Source: Aromatoleum toluvorans (GTDB lineage: Bacteria; Pseudomonadota; Gammaproteobacteria; Burkholderiales; Rhodocyclaceae). From it: DNA of 64,000 bases. This document shows, one piece after another, positions 14,566 through 24,800 of the stretch (position 1 is the first letter of the stretch; the number at the start of each line of letters is the position of its first letter). The stretch spans positions 26,281 to 90,280 of the forward strand of contig NZ_WTVN01000020.1 in the NCBI RefSeq assembly GCF_012910905.1. Direction: 5' to 3'. Made by a program: the position numbers and the translations under genes. A model generated the notes under the pieces. That model did not search any database and was not told the origin of the DNA. It saw nothing but the letters and a program-made list of their open reading frames with translations.

Positions 14566-14901
14566 TCACACGCCCCAGGTCACCGGCACGCCTTCCTTGT
14601 GCGACAGCTGCAGCAGGTCCAGCAGCGGCCACGCGCGCTGCGCGAGGCTCACCGGCGCGGCCATGCCGTGGCGCTCGGGATCGGGGGCGTCCTCGTCGTC
14701 ATCCTGCGCAGCGGTCTTGTGGCGCGCCTTCTCTTCGTCGATGGTCGCGCGCAGGCGCGCGATCGCGTCGGGCAGCTGCGCGACGGTGACGATGCCCTTC
14801 GCGTCCTGCGGATCCTTGCCGAGGATCGCGACGAGCCGCTTCGCGATGTCGCCGAACATGATGACGTCGGCGCCCGCGGCCGACTTGAACGTGATCAGCA
14901 T
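14566..14901 (-). CDS. DUF1840 protein
   Basis: A 111-residue protein, MLITFKSAAGADVIMFGDIA onward, ending LLQLSHKEGVPVTWGV, as in the betaproteobacterial DUF1840 family. The function is unknown. The middle is acidic (DDDEDAPDPER) and probably flexible. It lies 11 bp after hpt on the same strand and is probably co-transcribed with it. Confidence 0.85.
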   Translation of the reverse strand: MLITFKSAAGADVIMFGDIAKRLVAILGKDPQDAKGIVTVAQLPDAIARLRATIDEEKARHKTAAQDDDEDAPDPERHGMAAPVSLAQRAWPLLDLLQLSHKEGVPVTWGV

Positions 14902-14912
14902 GGTTGCCGTCC

Positions 14913-15470
14913 TCAGAGTCCCTTCACCGCGTAGATGCCCGGCGCGTTGCGCCAGTAGCCCTTGTAGTCCATGCCGCAGCCGAACAGGAAGCGGTCGGCG
15001 ACGTCCAGCCCGGTGAAGTCCGCGCGCATGCCCGGATAGGCCTTGCGGTCGTGGAGCTTGTGCGTGAGCACCGCCGAGCGCACCTCCGAGGCCCCTTCGC
15101 CTTTCAGGTATTCGAGGATCGCGTGCAGCGTGTGACCCTCGTCGAGGATGTCGTCGAGCACCAGCACCGCGCGCCCGCGCAGGTCCTGCGTCGGCCGCAT
15201 GCGCCAGTCGAGGTTCGCGCCCTTCAGCGCGTGGCCGTAGCGCGTCGCGTGCAGATAGGCGAGTTCGAGCGGGAAGGGCAGGCGCGGCAGGATCTGACCA
15301 GCCAGGATCATGCCGCCGTTCATCACGACGTACACGATCGGGTTCCTGTCGCGCATCTGCGCGGTGATTTCCGCCGCCATGCGGTCCAGCGCCGCATTCA
15401 CCGTGGCGCCGTCGGCCAGGCAATCGGCCTCTTCGCGCACGCGGATGATTTCATCCAGATCGACCGCCAT
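14913..15470 (-). CDS. hpt: Hypoxanthine-guanine phosphoribosyltransferase
   Basis: A 185-residue type I phosphoribosyltransferase. The PRPP-binding motif VLVLDDILDEGHTL is near residue 105, with a hydrophobic IVYVVMNGGMILAG strand before it. It salvages hypoxanthine and guanine to IMP and GMP with PRPP. The start at 15470 (MAVDLDEIIRVREEAD) has an AGGAG site; an upstream ATG at 15494 would add eight residues without one. HGPRTs of this type are encoded next to DUF1840 here. Confidence 0.88.
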   Translation of the reverse strand: MAVDLDEIIRVREEADCLADGATVNAALDRMAAEITAQMRDRNPIVYVVMNGGMILAGQILPRLPFPLELAYLHATRYGHALKGANLDWRMRPTQDLRGRAVLVLDDILDEGHTLHAILEYLKGEGASEVRSAVLTHKLHDRKAYPGMRADFTGLDVADRFLFGCGMDYKGYWRNAPGIYAVKGL

Positions 15471-15597
15471 CGCGCCTCTCCTGCTGTCGTTCAAAAGGAA
15501 CGAATTCTACCGGAGGGTTTGCCCTGCGTCCTTGCGTTGGACCGGCCCGGCGCCGTCGCGTTGCACGGCGCAACACGCGCCCGCCGGCCGCGCGGCG

Positions 15598-15915
15598 TCA
15601 GTTGGCGAAGCGCCTCAGGAAGCCGAGCAGCGGCTCGATCCCGCGGCCGAGCTTGCGATACAGCATCCAGCCCAGCCACGCGCGACGTGCCACGCGCAGC
15701 GCCAGGCGCGGCCGGAAGAACGCAATCGCGATCGCCAGCGCGGACAGCAGCGGCACATGCTCGCGCAGTCCGTGCGCGCGGTCGCGGGCACGGTCGACGA
15801 CGTCGAGCAGGGATTCGACGCGTTCGAGGCCGGCGACGAAGGCTTCGCGCTGGCGTTCCGCGGCGAACTGCAGGCGCTGCTTCTTCAGCGCCAGTTCGAG
15901 CTGCCGCGGATTCAT
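15598..15915 (-). CDS. YqjK-like small protein
   Basis: A 105-residue basic protein, MNPRQLELALKKQRLQFAAE onward, with one hydrophobic stretch (VPLLSALAIAIAFFRPRLAL) and a basic C-terminus. The N-terminal helix pattern matches YqjK-like proteins encoded after YqjD and YqjE. Its start overlaps the preceding gene by four bases. The function of the trio is thought to involve inner-membrane association, in E. coli partly with ribosomes (YqjD). Confidence 0.7.
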   Translation of the reverse strand: MNPRQLELALKKQRLQFAAERQREAFVAGLERVESLLDVVDRARDRAHGLREHVPLLSALAIAIAFFRPRLALRVARRAWLGWMLYRKLGRGIEPLLGFLRRFAN

Positions 15916-16295
15916 TCGCGCGGCCGCAGCGCGTCGCGGTCGCGCGCGAGCTCGCCCAGGCTCGCCGCGAACAGGCGGCTCCCGCGCTTGATCTCGCGTG
16001 CCGCATTGCGCGCCGTCAAGACCCCGGCCCCGAGCAAGGCGACCATGCCCAAGCCCAGCGCGAGCAGGCGATGACCCTCCCAGAACAGGACCGTGAGGAA
16101 CACCGCCAGGAACACGACACCGAAGCCGAGAAACACCGCGCTCAACAGGATGTTGAAGAGCAGGGCGGCGAGGCGCAGCTTCTCTTCCTGCGCCTCGACG
16201 GCGAGCAACTCCAGCCGCGTCTGCGCGGTCGCGAGACCGGCATCCAGGAAGCCGCGCAGGCTTCCCGCAAGGCGTTGCTGGCGTTCCTCGGCCAC
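15912..16295 (-). CDS. YqjE/phage-holin-superfamily membrane protein
   Basis: A 127-residue protein with an amphipathic N-terminus (MAEERQQRLAGSLRGFLDAG) and two membrane segments (AALLFNILLSAVFLGFGVVF and LLALGLGMVALLGAGVL). This is the layout of YqjE (Phage_holin_3_6 superfamily). It sits between the YqjD-like and YqjK-like genes in one operon. It is not a phage gene here. Confidence 0.8.
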   Translation of the reverse strand: MAEERQQRLAGSLRGFLDAGLATAQTRLELLAVEAQEEKLRLAALLFNILLSAVFLGFGVVFLAVFLTVLFWEGHRLLALGLGMVALLGAGVLTARNAAREIKRGSRLFAASLGELARDRDALRPRE

Positions 16296-16298
16296 GGC

Positions 16299-16610
16299 TC
16301 AGCGACGGCCGGCCAGCAGTCCCAGCAGGAAGGCGACGCCGGCGGCGATGCCGACCGACTGCCACGGATTCTTCTGCACGTAGTCGTCGGTCGCGTTGGC
16401 GACCTTCTTGGCCCGCTCCACGGCTGCGGCTTCCAGGTCGGCAATGCGGTCCTTGGCGGCCAGCATCCGGTCGCCGAGGCGGCCGCGGACTTCGCTCAGC
16501 TTGTCGCCCGCCTGGCCCGCGGTCAGCTTCAGCAGCTCCTCTGCGTCGCTGATCACCACCTTGAAGTCGGAAACGAGCTTGTCGCGAGAAACGTCGGCAT
16601 CGTGGGACAT
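16299..16610 (-). CDS. DUF883/ElaB-YqjD family membrane-anchored protein
   Basis: A 103-residue protein with a long helical, probably coiled N-terminal part (DKLVSDFKVVISDAEELLKL) and a C-terminal tail anchor (NPWQSVGIAAGVAFLLGLLA) ending GRR, the hallmark of ElaB/YqjD/DUF883. In E. coli YqjD binds stationary-phase ribosomes at the membrane. It is the first gene of a three-gene operon. Confidence 0.88.
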   Translation of the reverse strand: MSHDADVSRDKLVSDFKVVISDAEELLKLTAGQAGDKLSEVRGRLGDRMLAAKDRIADLEAAAVERAKKVANATDDYVQKNPWQSVGIAAGVAFLLGLLAGRR

Positions 16611-16744
16611 TCTTCAACCCTCCGTATGGGGTGGGAGCGCGACATGGCGCGCGTGCGCAGACTCGAAATCAGGCTAACCCCATTCGCGGCCGAAGGCAAA
16701 TGCTAAAGGCGTATCGCCGTGACGCGGTGGCGCACCGGCCGGAA

Positions 16745-17527
16745 TCAGGCGGACCAGTCGTAGTCGATGGTCAGCGGGGCGTGGTCGGAGAAGCGCTGAT
16801 CCTTGTAGATCCGTGCCTCGCGCGCCGTCGCGGCAAGGGCCGGCGTCGCGAGCTGGTAGTCCAGGCGCCAGCCCACGTTCTTCGCCCAGGCCTGGCCGCG
16901 GTTCGACCACCACGTGTAGCAGGCGTCGGTCGTGTCCGGGTACAGGCGCCGGTAGACGTCGACCCAGCCCTGACCGTTGAGCACGCGCGTCATCCACGCG
17001 CGCTCCTCGGGCAGGAAGCCCGAGTTCTTCTGGTTCGATTTCCAGTTCCTGAGGTCGATTTCCTGGTGCGCGATGTTCCAGTCGCCGCAGATCACGACCT
17101 CGCGTCCGCTCGCGTGGAGCCTCTCCATGTGCGGCAGGAAGCGCTCCATGAAGCTGAACTTGATCTGCTGGCGCTCCTCGGAGCTCGATCCCGACGGCAG
17201 GTACAGCGACACGACCGACAGCTGGCCGAAATCGAGCTGCAGGAAGCGTCCCTCGGCGTCGATGTCGGCAATGCCGAGGCCTTCGACGACACGGTCGGGC
17301 GTGCGCCGCGCGTACAGTCCCACGCCGCTGTAGCCCTTTTTCTCCGCGTGGTGGAAATAGCCGGTGTAGCCCGCCGGCGCGCGCATCGCCTCGCTCAGGT
17401 CGCCCGCCTGCGCCTTCAGTTCCTGCAGGCACACGATGTCCGCGTCCTGCGCGGCGAGCCAGTCGAGGAAGCCTTTGGTCGTCGCCGAGCGGATGCCGTT
17501 GAGGTTTAGGGTGATGATGCGTAACAT
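16745..17527 (-). CDS. xthA: Exodeoxyribonuclease III
   Basis: A 260-residue AP endonuclease/3' exonuclease of the EEP superfamily. It starts MLRIITLNLNGIRSATTKGF, with CLQELKAQ (metal-binding Glu), YSGVGLYAR, CGDWNIAHQEIDL, and the C-terminal RIDYQL-like WRLDYQLATP and FSDHAPLTIDYDW. It repairs abasic and oxidised DNA. It is divergent from pyrE with only 32 bp between the start codons, so the two share a compact promoter region. Confidence 0.95.
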   Translation of the reverse strand: MLRIITLNLNGIRSATTKGFLDWLAAQDADIVCLQELKAQAGDLSEAMRAPAGYTGYFHHAEKKGYSGVGLYARRTPDRVVEGLGIADIDAEGRFLQLDFGQLSVVSLYLPSGSSSEERQQIKFSFMERFLPHMERLHASGREVVICGDWNIAHQEIDLRNWKSNQKNSGFLPEERAWMTRVLNGQGWVDVYRRLYPDTTDACYTWWSNRGQAWAKNVGWRLDYQLATPALAATAREARIYKDQRFSDHAPLTIDYDWSA

Positions 17528-17559
17528 TCGGCCGGATAACCCAGAACTGGATGTAAAGC

Positions 17560-18207
17560 GTGGATTTTAGCCGGGATTTCATCGCGCTGGCCTGCGACAA
17601 GGGCGTGCTGCGATTCGGGTCCTTCGTGACCAAGGCGGGGCGCAACTCGCCGTATTTCTTCAACGCCGGGCTGTTCGACGACGGCGCCTCGTTCCGCGAG
17701 CTGTGCGGCTTCTACGCGCGCGCGATCGTGGCCGCGGGCGTGCCGTGCGACATGCTCTTCGGGCCGGCCTACAAGGGCATCCCGCTGGTCGCCGGCGTCG
17801 CGATCCGCCTGGCGGAACAGGGTGTGAACCTGCCCTTCGCATTCAATCGCAAGGAAGCCAAGGACCACGGCGAAGGCGGCACGCTCGTCGGGGCGCCGCT
17901 CAAGGGGCGGGTGCTGATTCTCGACGACGTGATCTCGGCCGGCACCTCGGTGCGCGAGTCGGTGGACATCATCCGCGGCGCGGGCGCCGAAGCGGCCGGT
18001 GTCGTCATCGCGCTCGACCGCATGGAACGCGGCAAGGGCGAGAAATCGGCGGTGCAGGAAGTGCGCGAATCCTTCGGCATCCCCGTCGTCGCCGTCGCGA
18101 CGCTGGAAGACCTCATCGGCTACCTGGGCGACAGCCCGGAGCTGGCCGCCAACCTCGACGCCGTGCAGGCATACCGGAAGACCTATGGCATCGCGACGCA
18201 GCCTTGA
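17560..18207 (+). CDS. pyrE: Orotate phosphoribosyltransferase
   Basis: A 215-residue enzyme that makes OMP from orotate and PRPP in pyrimidine synthesis. It has [20 protein letters not shown] at the N-terminus, the flexible loop [15 protein letters not shown], and the PRPP motif [20 protein letters not shown]. The start codon is GTG at 17560. The end overlaps the next gene by 23 bp. Confidence 0.96.
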   Translation: MDFSRDFIALACDKGVLRFGSFVTKAGRNSPYFFNAGLFDDGASFRELCGFYARAIVAAGVPCDMLFGPAYKGIPLVAGVAIRLAEQGVNLPFAFNRKEAKDHGEGGTLVGAPLKGRVLILDDVISAGTSVRESVDIIRGAGAEAAGVVIALDRMERGKGEKSAVQEVRESFGIPVVAVATLEDLIGYLGDSPELAANLDAVQAYRKTYGIATQP

Positions 18208-18814
18208 GCTCCTCACGGCGCTTCTGCTGGGCCTGACGCTGGCGAACACGGCCGGTGCGAAGGTGTATTGCTGCGAGGACGCCGAGGGCCGGCGCCAGTG
18301 CGGTGATGTGCTGCCGCAGGCGTGCTACGGCCGCTCGTATCGCGAGATGGGGCCGCAGGGCACGATCAAGCGGCAGGTTTCCGCGCCCCTGAGCGCGGAC
18401 GAGATCGCCCGGCGCAACGCGGCGGAGCAGCAGAAGAAGGACGACGAGCTGCGCCAGGCCAAGCAGCGCCGCTTCGACCAGGCCCTGCTGGAGACTTACG
18501 CGAGCGTCGATGACCTCGACCGCCGCCGCGACCGCGAGATCGGCGACATCGAACGCGCCATCGACGAGGCGCGCAAGCGCGACAAGGAGTTGCGCACGAA
18601 GCGCCAGCGCTTCGAGAAGGACGCCGAGTTCTACAAGGGGCGCGACCTGCCGCGCGACCTCGCCGCCAACCTGCGGTCGATCGACAGCGAACTCGCGTCG
18701 CAGAACAAAACCATCGAGGAAAAGACACGCGCGCTCGACGCGACGCGCGCGCGCTTCGAGGCCGACCGTGCCCGTTATCTCGAACTGAGCAGCGCCGCCG
18801 CGAAGCAGCGCTGA
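18185..18814 (+). CDS. Exported coiled-coil protein of unknown function
   Basis: A 209-residue protein with a signal peptide ([19 protein letters not shown]) and then [20 protein letters not shown] with four cysteines. A long charged helical region follows (about residues 75-200, rich in R, K, E, D). It resembles the conserved betaproteobacterial periplasmic protein often next to pyrE. Function is unknown. It overlaps pyrE by 23 bp, so it is probably translated from the same message, and is followed by a hairpin. Confidence 0.75.
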   Translation: MASRRSLELLTALLLGLTLANTAGAKVYCCEDAEGRRQCGDVLPQACYGRSYREMGPQGTIKRQVSAPLSADEIARRNAAEQQKKDDELRQAKQRRFDQALLETYASVDDLDRRRDREIGDIERAIDEARKRDKELRTKRQRFEKDAEFYKGRDLPRDLAANLRSIDSELASQNKTIEEKTRALDATRARFEADRARYLELSSAAAKQR

Positions 18815-18823
18815 CGTGCCGGA

Positions 18824-18847
18824 ACGCCGGCCGTTTTTGGCCGGCGT
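18824..18847 (+). terminator. Intergenic hairpin after the pyrE operon
   Basis: ACGCCGGCC (18824-18832) pairs with GGCCGGCGT (18839-18847); the T tract forms the 6-base loop instead of a tail. It lies ten bases after the stop of the coiled-coil gene and may act as a weak terminator or 3'-end protector. Confidence 0.4.
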
Positions 18848-18922
18848 GCGGACCGCAGATTTCGTTCGCGAGGATTGCAGTCCGGCGCGCGCCGCGCGGT
18901 CCGTGGTGATTCAGGAGTGGTC

Positions 18923-20998
18923 ATGAGTAATGCTGCCAGCAAGGTCGTCCGCGCCGCCTGTCCACACGACTGTCCCGACACCTGCGCGATGGAGGTCACC
19001 GTCGAGGGCGGCCGCGCAACGAAGATCCGCGGCGCCGACGACCTGCCGTTCACGAACGGCGCGCTGTGCACCAAGGTCGCGCACTACCTCGAACGCGTGT
19101 ATTCCGACCAGCGCCTGCTGCACCCGATGAAGCGCGTCGGCCGCAAGGGCGAGGGGCGCTTCGAGCGCATCTCGTGGGACGAGGCGCTCGGCACCATCGC
19201 GGAGAAATTCGCCGCAATCGCGGCCGACGACCCGCGCGCGATCCTGCCCTACAGCTACGCCGGCACGATGGGCCTGGTGCAGGGCGAGAGCATGGACCGC
19301 CGCTTCTTCCATCGCCTCGGCGCGTCGCTCCTCGATCGCACGATCTGCGCCTCGGCCGGCGCGGCGGGCTGGAAGGCGACGATGGGCGCTTCGGTCGGGA
19401 TGGACCCGGAAGCGATCGTCGACGCGAAGCTGATCCTGATCTGGGGCGGCAACCCGGTCGTCTCCAACCTGCACGGCTGGCGCTACATCCAGGAGGCCAG
19501 GCGGCGCGGCGCGAAGCTCGTGTGCATCGACCCGTGGCGCTCGCAGACGGCCGAGAAGTGCGATGTCCACCTCGCACCGTGGCCCGGCACCGACGGCGCG
19601 CTGGCGCTGGCGATGATGCAGGTGCTGATCGCCGACGGCCTGATCGACCGCGACTACGTCGCCGCGCACACCGTGGGCTTCGACGCGCTCGCCGAACGCG
19701 TGAAGGCCTTCACGCCGGAATGGGCGGCGCCGCTGACGGGCCTGCCGGCCGACGCGATCCGCAGCCTCGCGCGCGAGTATGGCAGCACGCAACCCGCGGC
19801 GATCCGCTTGAACTACGGCCTCAACCGCTGTGCGGGCGGCGCGACGGTGATGCGCAACATCGCCTGCCTGCCGGCGCTCACCGGTGCGTGGCGGCACCCC
19901 GCGGGCGGTGCGCTGCTGTCGACCTCGGGCAACTTCCCGGTCGACCAGCAGGCGCTGGAACGCCCGGACCTCTACACGGCGCACCACGCCCGCCCGCCAC
20001 GCACGATCAACATGGCGACGATCGGTGACGCGCTCCTCACCGCAGACGAGCCGCCGATCCGCGCGCTGTACGTGTACAACTCCAACCCGGTCGCGGTCGC
20101 CCCCAACGGCACGCGCGTGCGCGAAGGGTTCGCGCGCGAGGATCTCTTCTGCGTCGTGCACGAGCTGTTCCAGACCGACACCGCCGATTACGCGGACATC
20201 CTCCTGCCCGCCACGAGCCAGCTCGAGCACCGTGACGTGCACAAGGCCTACGGCCACCTCTACGCGCTGACGAACGAGCCGGCGATCGCGCCGCTCGGCG
20301 AGGCGAAGCCCAACAGCGAGGTGTTCCGCCTGCTCGCCGCGCGGCTCGGCTTCACCGATGCGGCGCTGTGCGAGTCCGACGACGACATCGCCGCGCAGGC
20401 CTTCCGCCGCCGCGACAACCGCGCGTTCGGCCTCGACCCCGAGACGCTGCGCGCAAAGGGCTGGGCGCGCCTCAACCTGCCGCGCCCCTTCGCGCCCTTC
20501 GCGAAAGGCGATTTCCCGACGCCTTCGGGCAAGTGCGAGTTCTACTCGGAATCGCTTGCGCAGCGCGGCTTCGACCCGCTGCCGTGCTGGGTGCCGCCGC
20601 ACGAGTCGCCGGTCAGCAATCCCGCGCTCGCCGCACGCTACCCGCTGGCGATGATCTCGCCGCCGGCGCGCAACTTCCTCAACAGCAGCTTCGCCAACCT
20701 GCCGCGCTTTCGCGAGCAGGAGGGTGGGCCGAAGCTCGAGCTCCACCCCGACGACGCCGCACGGCGCGGCATCACTGCGGGCGAGCGCCTGCGCATCTTC
20801 AACGACCGCGGCGCCTTTCACGCGCAGGCGGTCGTCACCGAGCGCGTGCGGCCGGGCGTCGTCGTGTGTCCGTCGGTGTGGTGGCGCAAGCTCTCGGGTG
20901 ACGGCGAAAACGCCAACGCGGTGACGTCGCCGGCGCTGACCGACATCGGCGGCGGACCGACCTTCTACGACTGCCTCGTCGAGGTGGCGAAAGCATGA
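18923..20998 (+). CDS. Molybdopterin-dependent oxidoreductase (DMSO reductase superfamily)
   Basis: A 691-residue cytoplasmic-type enzyme without a Tat signal. The N-terminal [4Fe-4S] motif CPHDCPDTC (about residues 13-21) ends with a fourth cysteine in GALCTKVAHY. Other markers are LILIWGGNPVVSNLHG, RLNYGLNRCAGGATVMRNIA, and a molydopterin-dinucleotide-binding C-terminus (FNDRGAFHAQAVVTERVRPG VVV-type). It belongs to the formate dehydrogenase/BisC-like group; the substrate cannot be told from sequence. AGGAG precedes the ATG at 18923. The stop overlaps the start of the sirtuin gene. Confidence 0.88.
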   Translation: MSNAASKVVRAACPHDCPDTCAMEVTVEGGRATKIRGADDLPFTNGALCTKVAHYLERVYSDQRLLHPMKRVGRKGEGRFERISWDEALGTIAEKFAAIAADDPRAILPYSYAGTMGLVQGESMDRRFFHRLGASLLDRTICASAGAAGWKATMGASVGMDPEAIVDAKLILIWGGNPVVSNLHGWRYIQEARRRGAKLVCIDPWRSQTAEKCDVHLAPWPGTDGALALAMMQVLIADGLIDRDYVAAHTVGFDALAERVKAFTPEWAAPLTGLPADAIRSLAREYGSTQPAAIRLNYGLNRCAGGATVMRNIACLPALTGAWRHPAGGALLSTSGNFPVDQQALERPDLYTAHHARPPRTINMATIGDALLTADEPPIRALYVYNSNPVAVAPNGTRVREGFAREDLFCVVHELFQTDTADYADILLPATSQLEHRDVHKAYGHLYALTNEPAIAPLGEAKPNSEVFRLLAARLGFTDAALCESDDDIAAQAFRRRDNRAFGLDPETLRAKGWARLNLPRPFAPFAKGDFPTPSGKCEFYSESLAQRGFDPLPCWVPPHESPVSNPALAARYPLAMISPPARNFLNSSFANLPRFREQEGGPKLELHPDDAARRGITAGERLRIFNDRGAFHAQAVVTERVRPGVVVCPSVWWRKLSGDGENANAVTSPALTDIGGGPTFYDCLVEVAKA

Positions 20999-21795
20999 GC
21001 ACCGCCGAAGCCAAAGCCGAAACCGAGACCCTGGATCGTGTCGCGCAGCTCATCGCCGACGCCGGACGCATCCTCTTCATCACCGGCGCCGGCATGTCGG
21101 CCGACTCCGGGCTGCCGACCTATCGCGGCATCGGCGGGCTGTATCACGAGCGCCTCACCGACGAAGGGCTGACGATCGAGGAGGCGCTGTCGGGCGAAAT
21201 GATGAACCGCCGCCCCGACATCGCGTGGAAGTACATCGCGCAGATCGAAGCCAACTGCCGCGGTGCCCAGCCCAACATCGCGCACCGCATCATCGCCGCG
21301 CTGGAGCACGAGAAACCCGGCGTATGGGTGCTCACGCAGAACGTCGACGGCCTGCACTGCGATGCCGGCTCGCGCAACCTGATCGAGATCCACGGCACCG
21401 TGCATCACCTGCGCTGCATGGAGTGCAGCCACCAGCGCAGCGTCACCGACTACGCCGGCCTGCAGCTGCCGCCCCCGTGCCCGAAGTGCGGCGGCGTGCT
21501 GCGGCCCGACGTCGTGTTGTTCGACGAGATGCTGCCCGAGGAGGGGCTGCACCGGCTCGAGACGCTGATCGCGGACGGCGTCGACCTGATCGTCTCGATC
21601 GGCACGACGAGCGTCTTCCCCTACATCTCGGGGCCGGTATGGTGGGCGCGCGAGGTCGGCGTGCCCAGCGTCGAGATCAATCCGGGCGAGACCGAAGTCA
21701 GCGACATCGTCACCCACCGCCTGCGCCTGCGTGCCGCCGAGGCGATGCCGGAGCTGTGGCGGCGGCTGCATCCGGAGCGACCGCTGGAGGATTAG
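20995..21795 (+). CDS. Sir2-family NAD-dependent protein deacylase
   Basis: A 266-residue sirtuin. It has ITGAGMSADSGLPTYRG (NAD binding), TQNVDGLH, the catalytic histidine in IEIHGTVHHLRC, and a zinc site with two cysteine pairs (CMEC, CPKC). GTTSVFPYISGPVWWA replaces the more usual GTSL motif. The ATG overlaps the molybdoenzyme stop by four bases, so both are made from one message. Deacylation targets are unknown. Confidence 0.92.
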   Translation: MSTAEAKAETETLDRVAQLIADAGRILFITGAGMSADSGLPTYRGIGGLYHERLTDEGLTIEEALSGEMMNRRPDIAWKYIAQIEANCRGAQPNIAHRIIAALEHEKPGVWVLTQNVDGLHCDAGSRNLIEIHGTVHHLRCMECSHQRSVTDYAGLQLPPPCPKCGGVLRPDVVLFDEMLPEEGLHRLETLIADGVDLIVSIGTTSVFPYISGPVWWAREVGVPSVEINPGETEVSDIVTHRLRLRAAEAMPELWRRLHPERPLED

Positions 21796-21871
21796 CGGAT
21801 GGCGCGGCGGTGTAACGCGGCGACGCAGAGTACCTGAATTCTGCATCGCCGGTTCCTGGCTGGCGGCGTGT

Positions 21872-24800
21872 CTACAGGAGTACCCGCTCGATGCCGCCGC
21901 TGTTGGCGCGCTGCACGTACTCCGGCATCCAGTTCTCGCCGAGCACGTGTTTGGCGATCTCGACGACGATGTAGTCGGCCTCGACCCCGCCTGCGTCGTT
22001 CGTGTAGCGATGCAGGCCCTGCAGGCAGGACGGGCAGGAGGTCAGGATCTTGACCGGGTCGTGGCCGCCGTCGCGCAGCGCCGCCGCGCCCTTCTCGATC
22101 TCCTGCTGCTTGCGGAAACGCACCTGGGTCGAGATGTCGGGGCGGGCGACCGCGAGGGTGCCCGATTCGCCGCAGCAGCGGTCGCTCAGATCGACGCGCG
22201 TGCCCATCAGCTCGTTCGCGACCTTGATGCCCGAATGCACCTTCATCGGCGTGTGGCAGGGCTCGTGGTACATGTACTTCGTGCCGGTGATGCCTTCGAG
22301 CTTGACGCCCTTCTCCATCAGGTACTCGTGGATGTCGAGCAGGCGGCAGCCGGGGAAGATCTTCTCGAACTGGTACTTCTGCAGCTGGTCCATGCACGTG
22401 CCGCAGGACACGATCACGGTCTTGATGTCGAGGTAGTTGAGCGTGTTGGCGACACGGTGGAAGAGCACGCGGTTGTCCGTCGTGATCTGCTGGCCCTTGT
22501 CCTCCTCGCCGGCAGCGGTCTGCGGGTAGCCGCAGCAGAGATACCCGGGCGGCAGCACCGTCGTCGCGCCCACCTGGTACAGCATCGCCTGCGTCGCCAG
22601 TCCCACCTGGCTGAAGAGGCGCTCCGAGCCGCAGCCGGGGAAGTAGAACACGGCTTCGGATTCGTCGCGCTTCACTTGCGGGTTGCGGATCACCGGGATG
22701 ACCTTGTCGTCTTCGATGTCGAGCAGCGCGCGGCTGGTGCGTTTCGGCAGGTTGCCGGGCATCGGCTTGTTGATGAAGTGGATCACCTGCGCCTTGATCG
22801 GCGGCTTGCCCAGCGTCGCGGGCGGCGCCTTCACCTGCGACTGGATCAGCCCCAGCGACTTGCCGACCTTGTGCGCGAAGCGCTGCGCCTTGTAGCCGAG
22901 GTCGATCATGCCGCTGCGGATCAGCTTGATCGTCGCCGGGTCCTTCGCGGTGAGGAAGGCCATCGCCGCGGCCTTGCCGGGGTTGAAGCTCTTCTTGCCC
23001 TGCTTGCGCAGCAGGTTTCTCATCTTGATCGACACGTCGCCGAAGTCGATGTCGACCGGGCAGGGCTTCTCGCACTTGTGGCACACCGTGCAGTGGTCCG
23101 CGACGTCCTCGAACTCGGCCCAGTGCGCGAGCGACACGCCACGCCTCGTCTGCTCCTCGTAGAGCATCGCCTCGATCAGCAGCGAGGTGCTGAGGATCTT
23201 GTTGCGCGGGCTGTACAGCAGGTTCGCGCGCGGCACGTGCGTCGAGCACACCGGCTTGCACTTGCCGCAGCGCAGGCAGTCCTTGATGTCGTGCGCGATG
23301 TCGCCGATCTCGGTCTGCTCCATGATCAGCGATTCGTGGCCCATCAGGTTGAAGCTGGGCGTGTAGGCGTTGTGGAGGTTGCCGCCGCGCTGCAGCTTGC
23401 CGCGGTTGAAGCGGCCCTCCGGGTCGACCTTCTGCTTGTAGGCCCAGAAGTTCGCCATCTCCTCGTCGGTGAGGTAGTCGAGCTTGGTGATGCCGATGCC
23501 GTGCTCGCCCGAGATCACGCCGTCGAGCGAGCGCGCCAGCGCCATGATGCGGTCGACCGCGCGGTTGGCGGTCTGCAGCATGTCGTAGTGGTCGGAGTTC
23601 ACCGGGATGTTGGTGTGCACGTTGCCGTCGCCGGCGTGCATGTGCAGCGCGACGAAGACACGCCCGCGCAGCACTTCCTGGTGCACTTCCTCGATGCGCG
23701 CGAGCACCTGGCGGAACACCACGCCGTCGAAGATCTTGTCGAGGCGCGGCTTGAGCTCGCTCTTCCACGAGGTGCGGACGGAGTAGTCCTGCAGGCGGTG
23801 GAAGAGCCTCGGGTTCGCCGCGCGGTTCGTCAGTTCGCCGGGATGCACGCCGAACTCGGCGAACTGCGCCTCGGCCTCGGCGAGCGGCAGGTCGAGGTGG
23901 TCGAGCAGCCACTGCCAGCGGCGGCGCACGCTCGCGATGTAGTCGAGCGCGGCCTGGCGGCGGTCGCCGATGAGTTCGTCGCTGGAGAGGTTCGCGTCGC
24001 CCTGGTCGAGCGGCAGCTCGCCCTGCAGGAATTCGGACAGCGCGTCGCACAGTTCGAGCTTGTTCTGCGTGGAGAGCTCGATGTTGATGCGCTCGATGCC
24101 GTCGCAGTAGTCGCCCATGCGCGGCAGCGGGATCACGACGTCCTCGTTCACCTTGAACGCGTTGGTGTGGCGCGAGATCGCCGCGGTGCGCGAGCGGTCG
24201 AGCCAGAAGCGCTTGCGTTGTTCCGGGCTCACCGCGATGAAGCCTTCGGCGGCACGCACGTTGCACATGCGCACGACTTCCGAGGCCGCGGTCATCACCG
24301 AGGCCTCGTCGTGGCCGACGATGTCGCCGATCAGCACCATCTTCGGCCGGCCGTGGCGCTTCGCCTTGGTCGTGTAGCCGACCGCCTTCACGTAGCGTTC
24401 GTCGAGGTGTTCGAGGCCGGCGAGCTGCACGCCGAGGCGGTTGCCTTCGGCGCCCGGCTTGAACCAGTCGGTGATCTCGACGATCGCCGGCACCGCTTCG
24501 CGCACCTGGCCGAAGAATTCGAGGCACACCGTGCGCGTCACCGGCGGCATCTTGTGCAGCACCCAGCGCGCAGCGACGATCAGGCCGTCCGTGCCTTCCT
24601 TCTGCACGCCCGGCACGCCGCCGAGGAACTTGTCGGTGACGTCCTTGCCGAGGCCGGTCTTGCGGCACGAGGCGCCCGGCATCGTCAGGGTCTCCTCGCC
24701 CAGCAGCGCGTAGCTCTTTGCGTCGAAGCGGCGCAGGCGGAAATGCACCGTCTCCTGATCGTGGATCTTGCCGAAGTTGTGGTCGAGGCGTTCGACTTCG

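Noticed and set aside
15912..16295. Prophage holin
   Set aside because: The holin-superfamily protein lies between YqjD- and YqjK-like genes with no phage genes nearby; it is a chromosomal YqjE.
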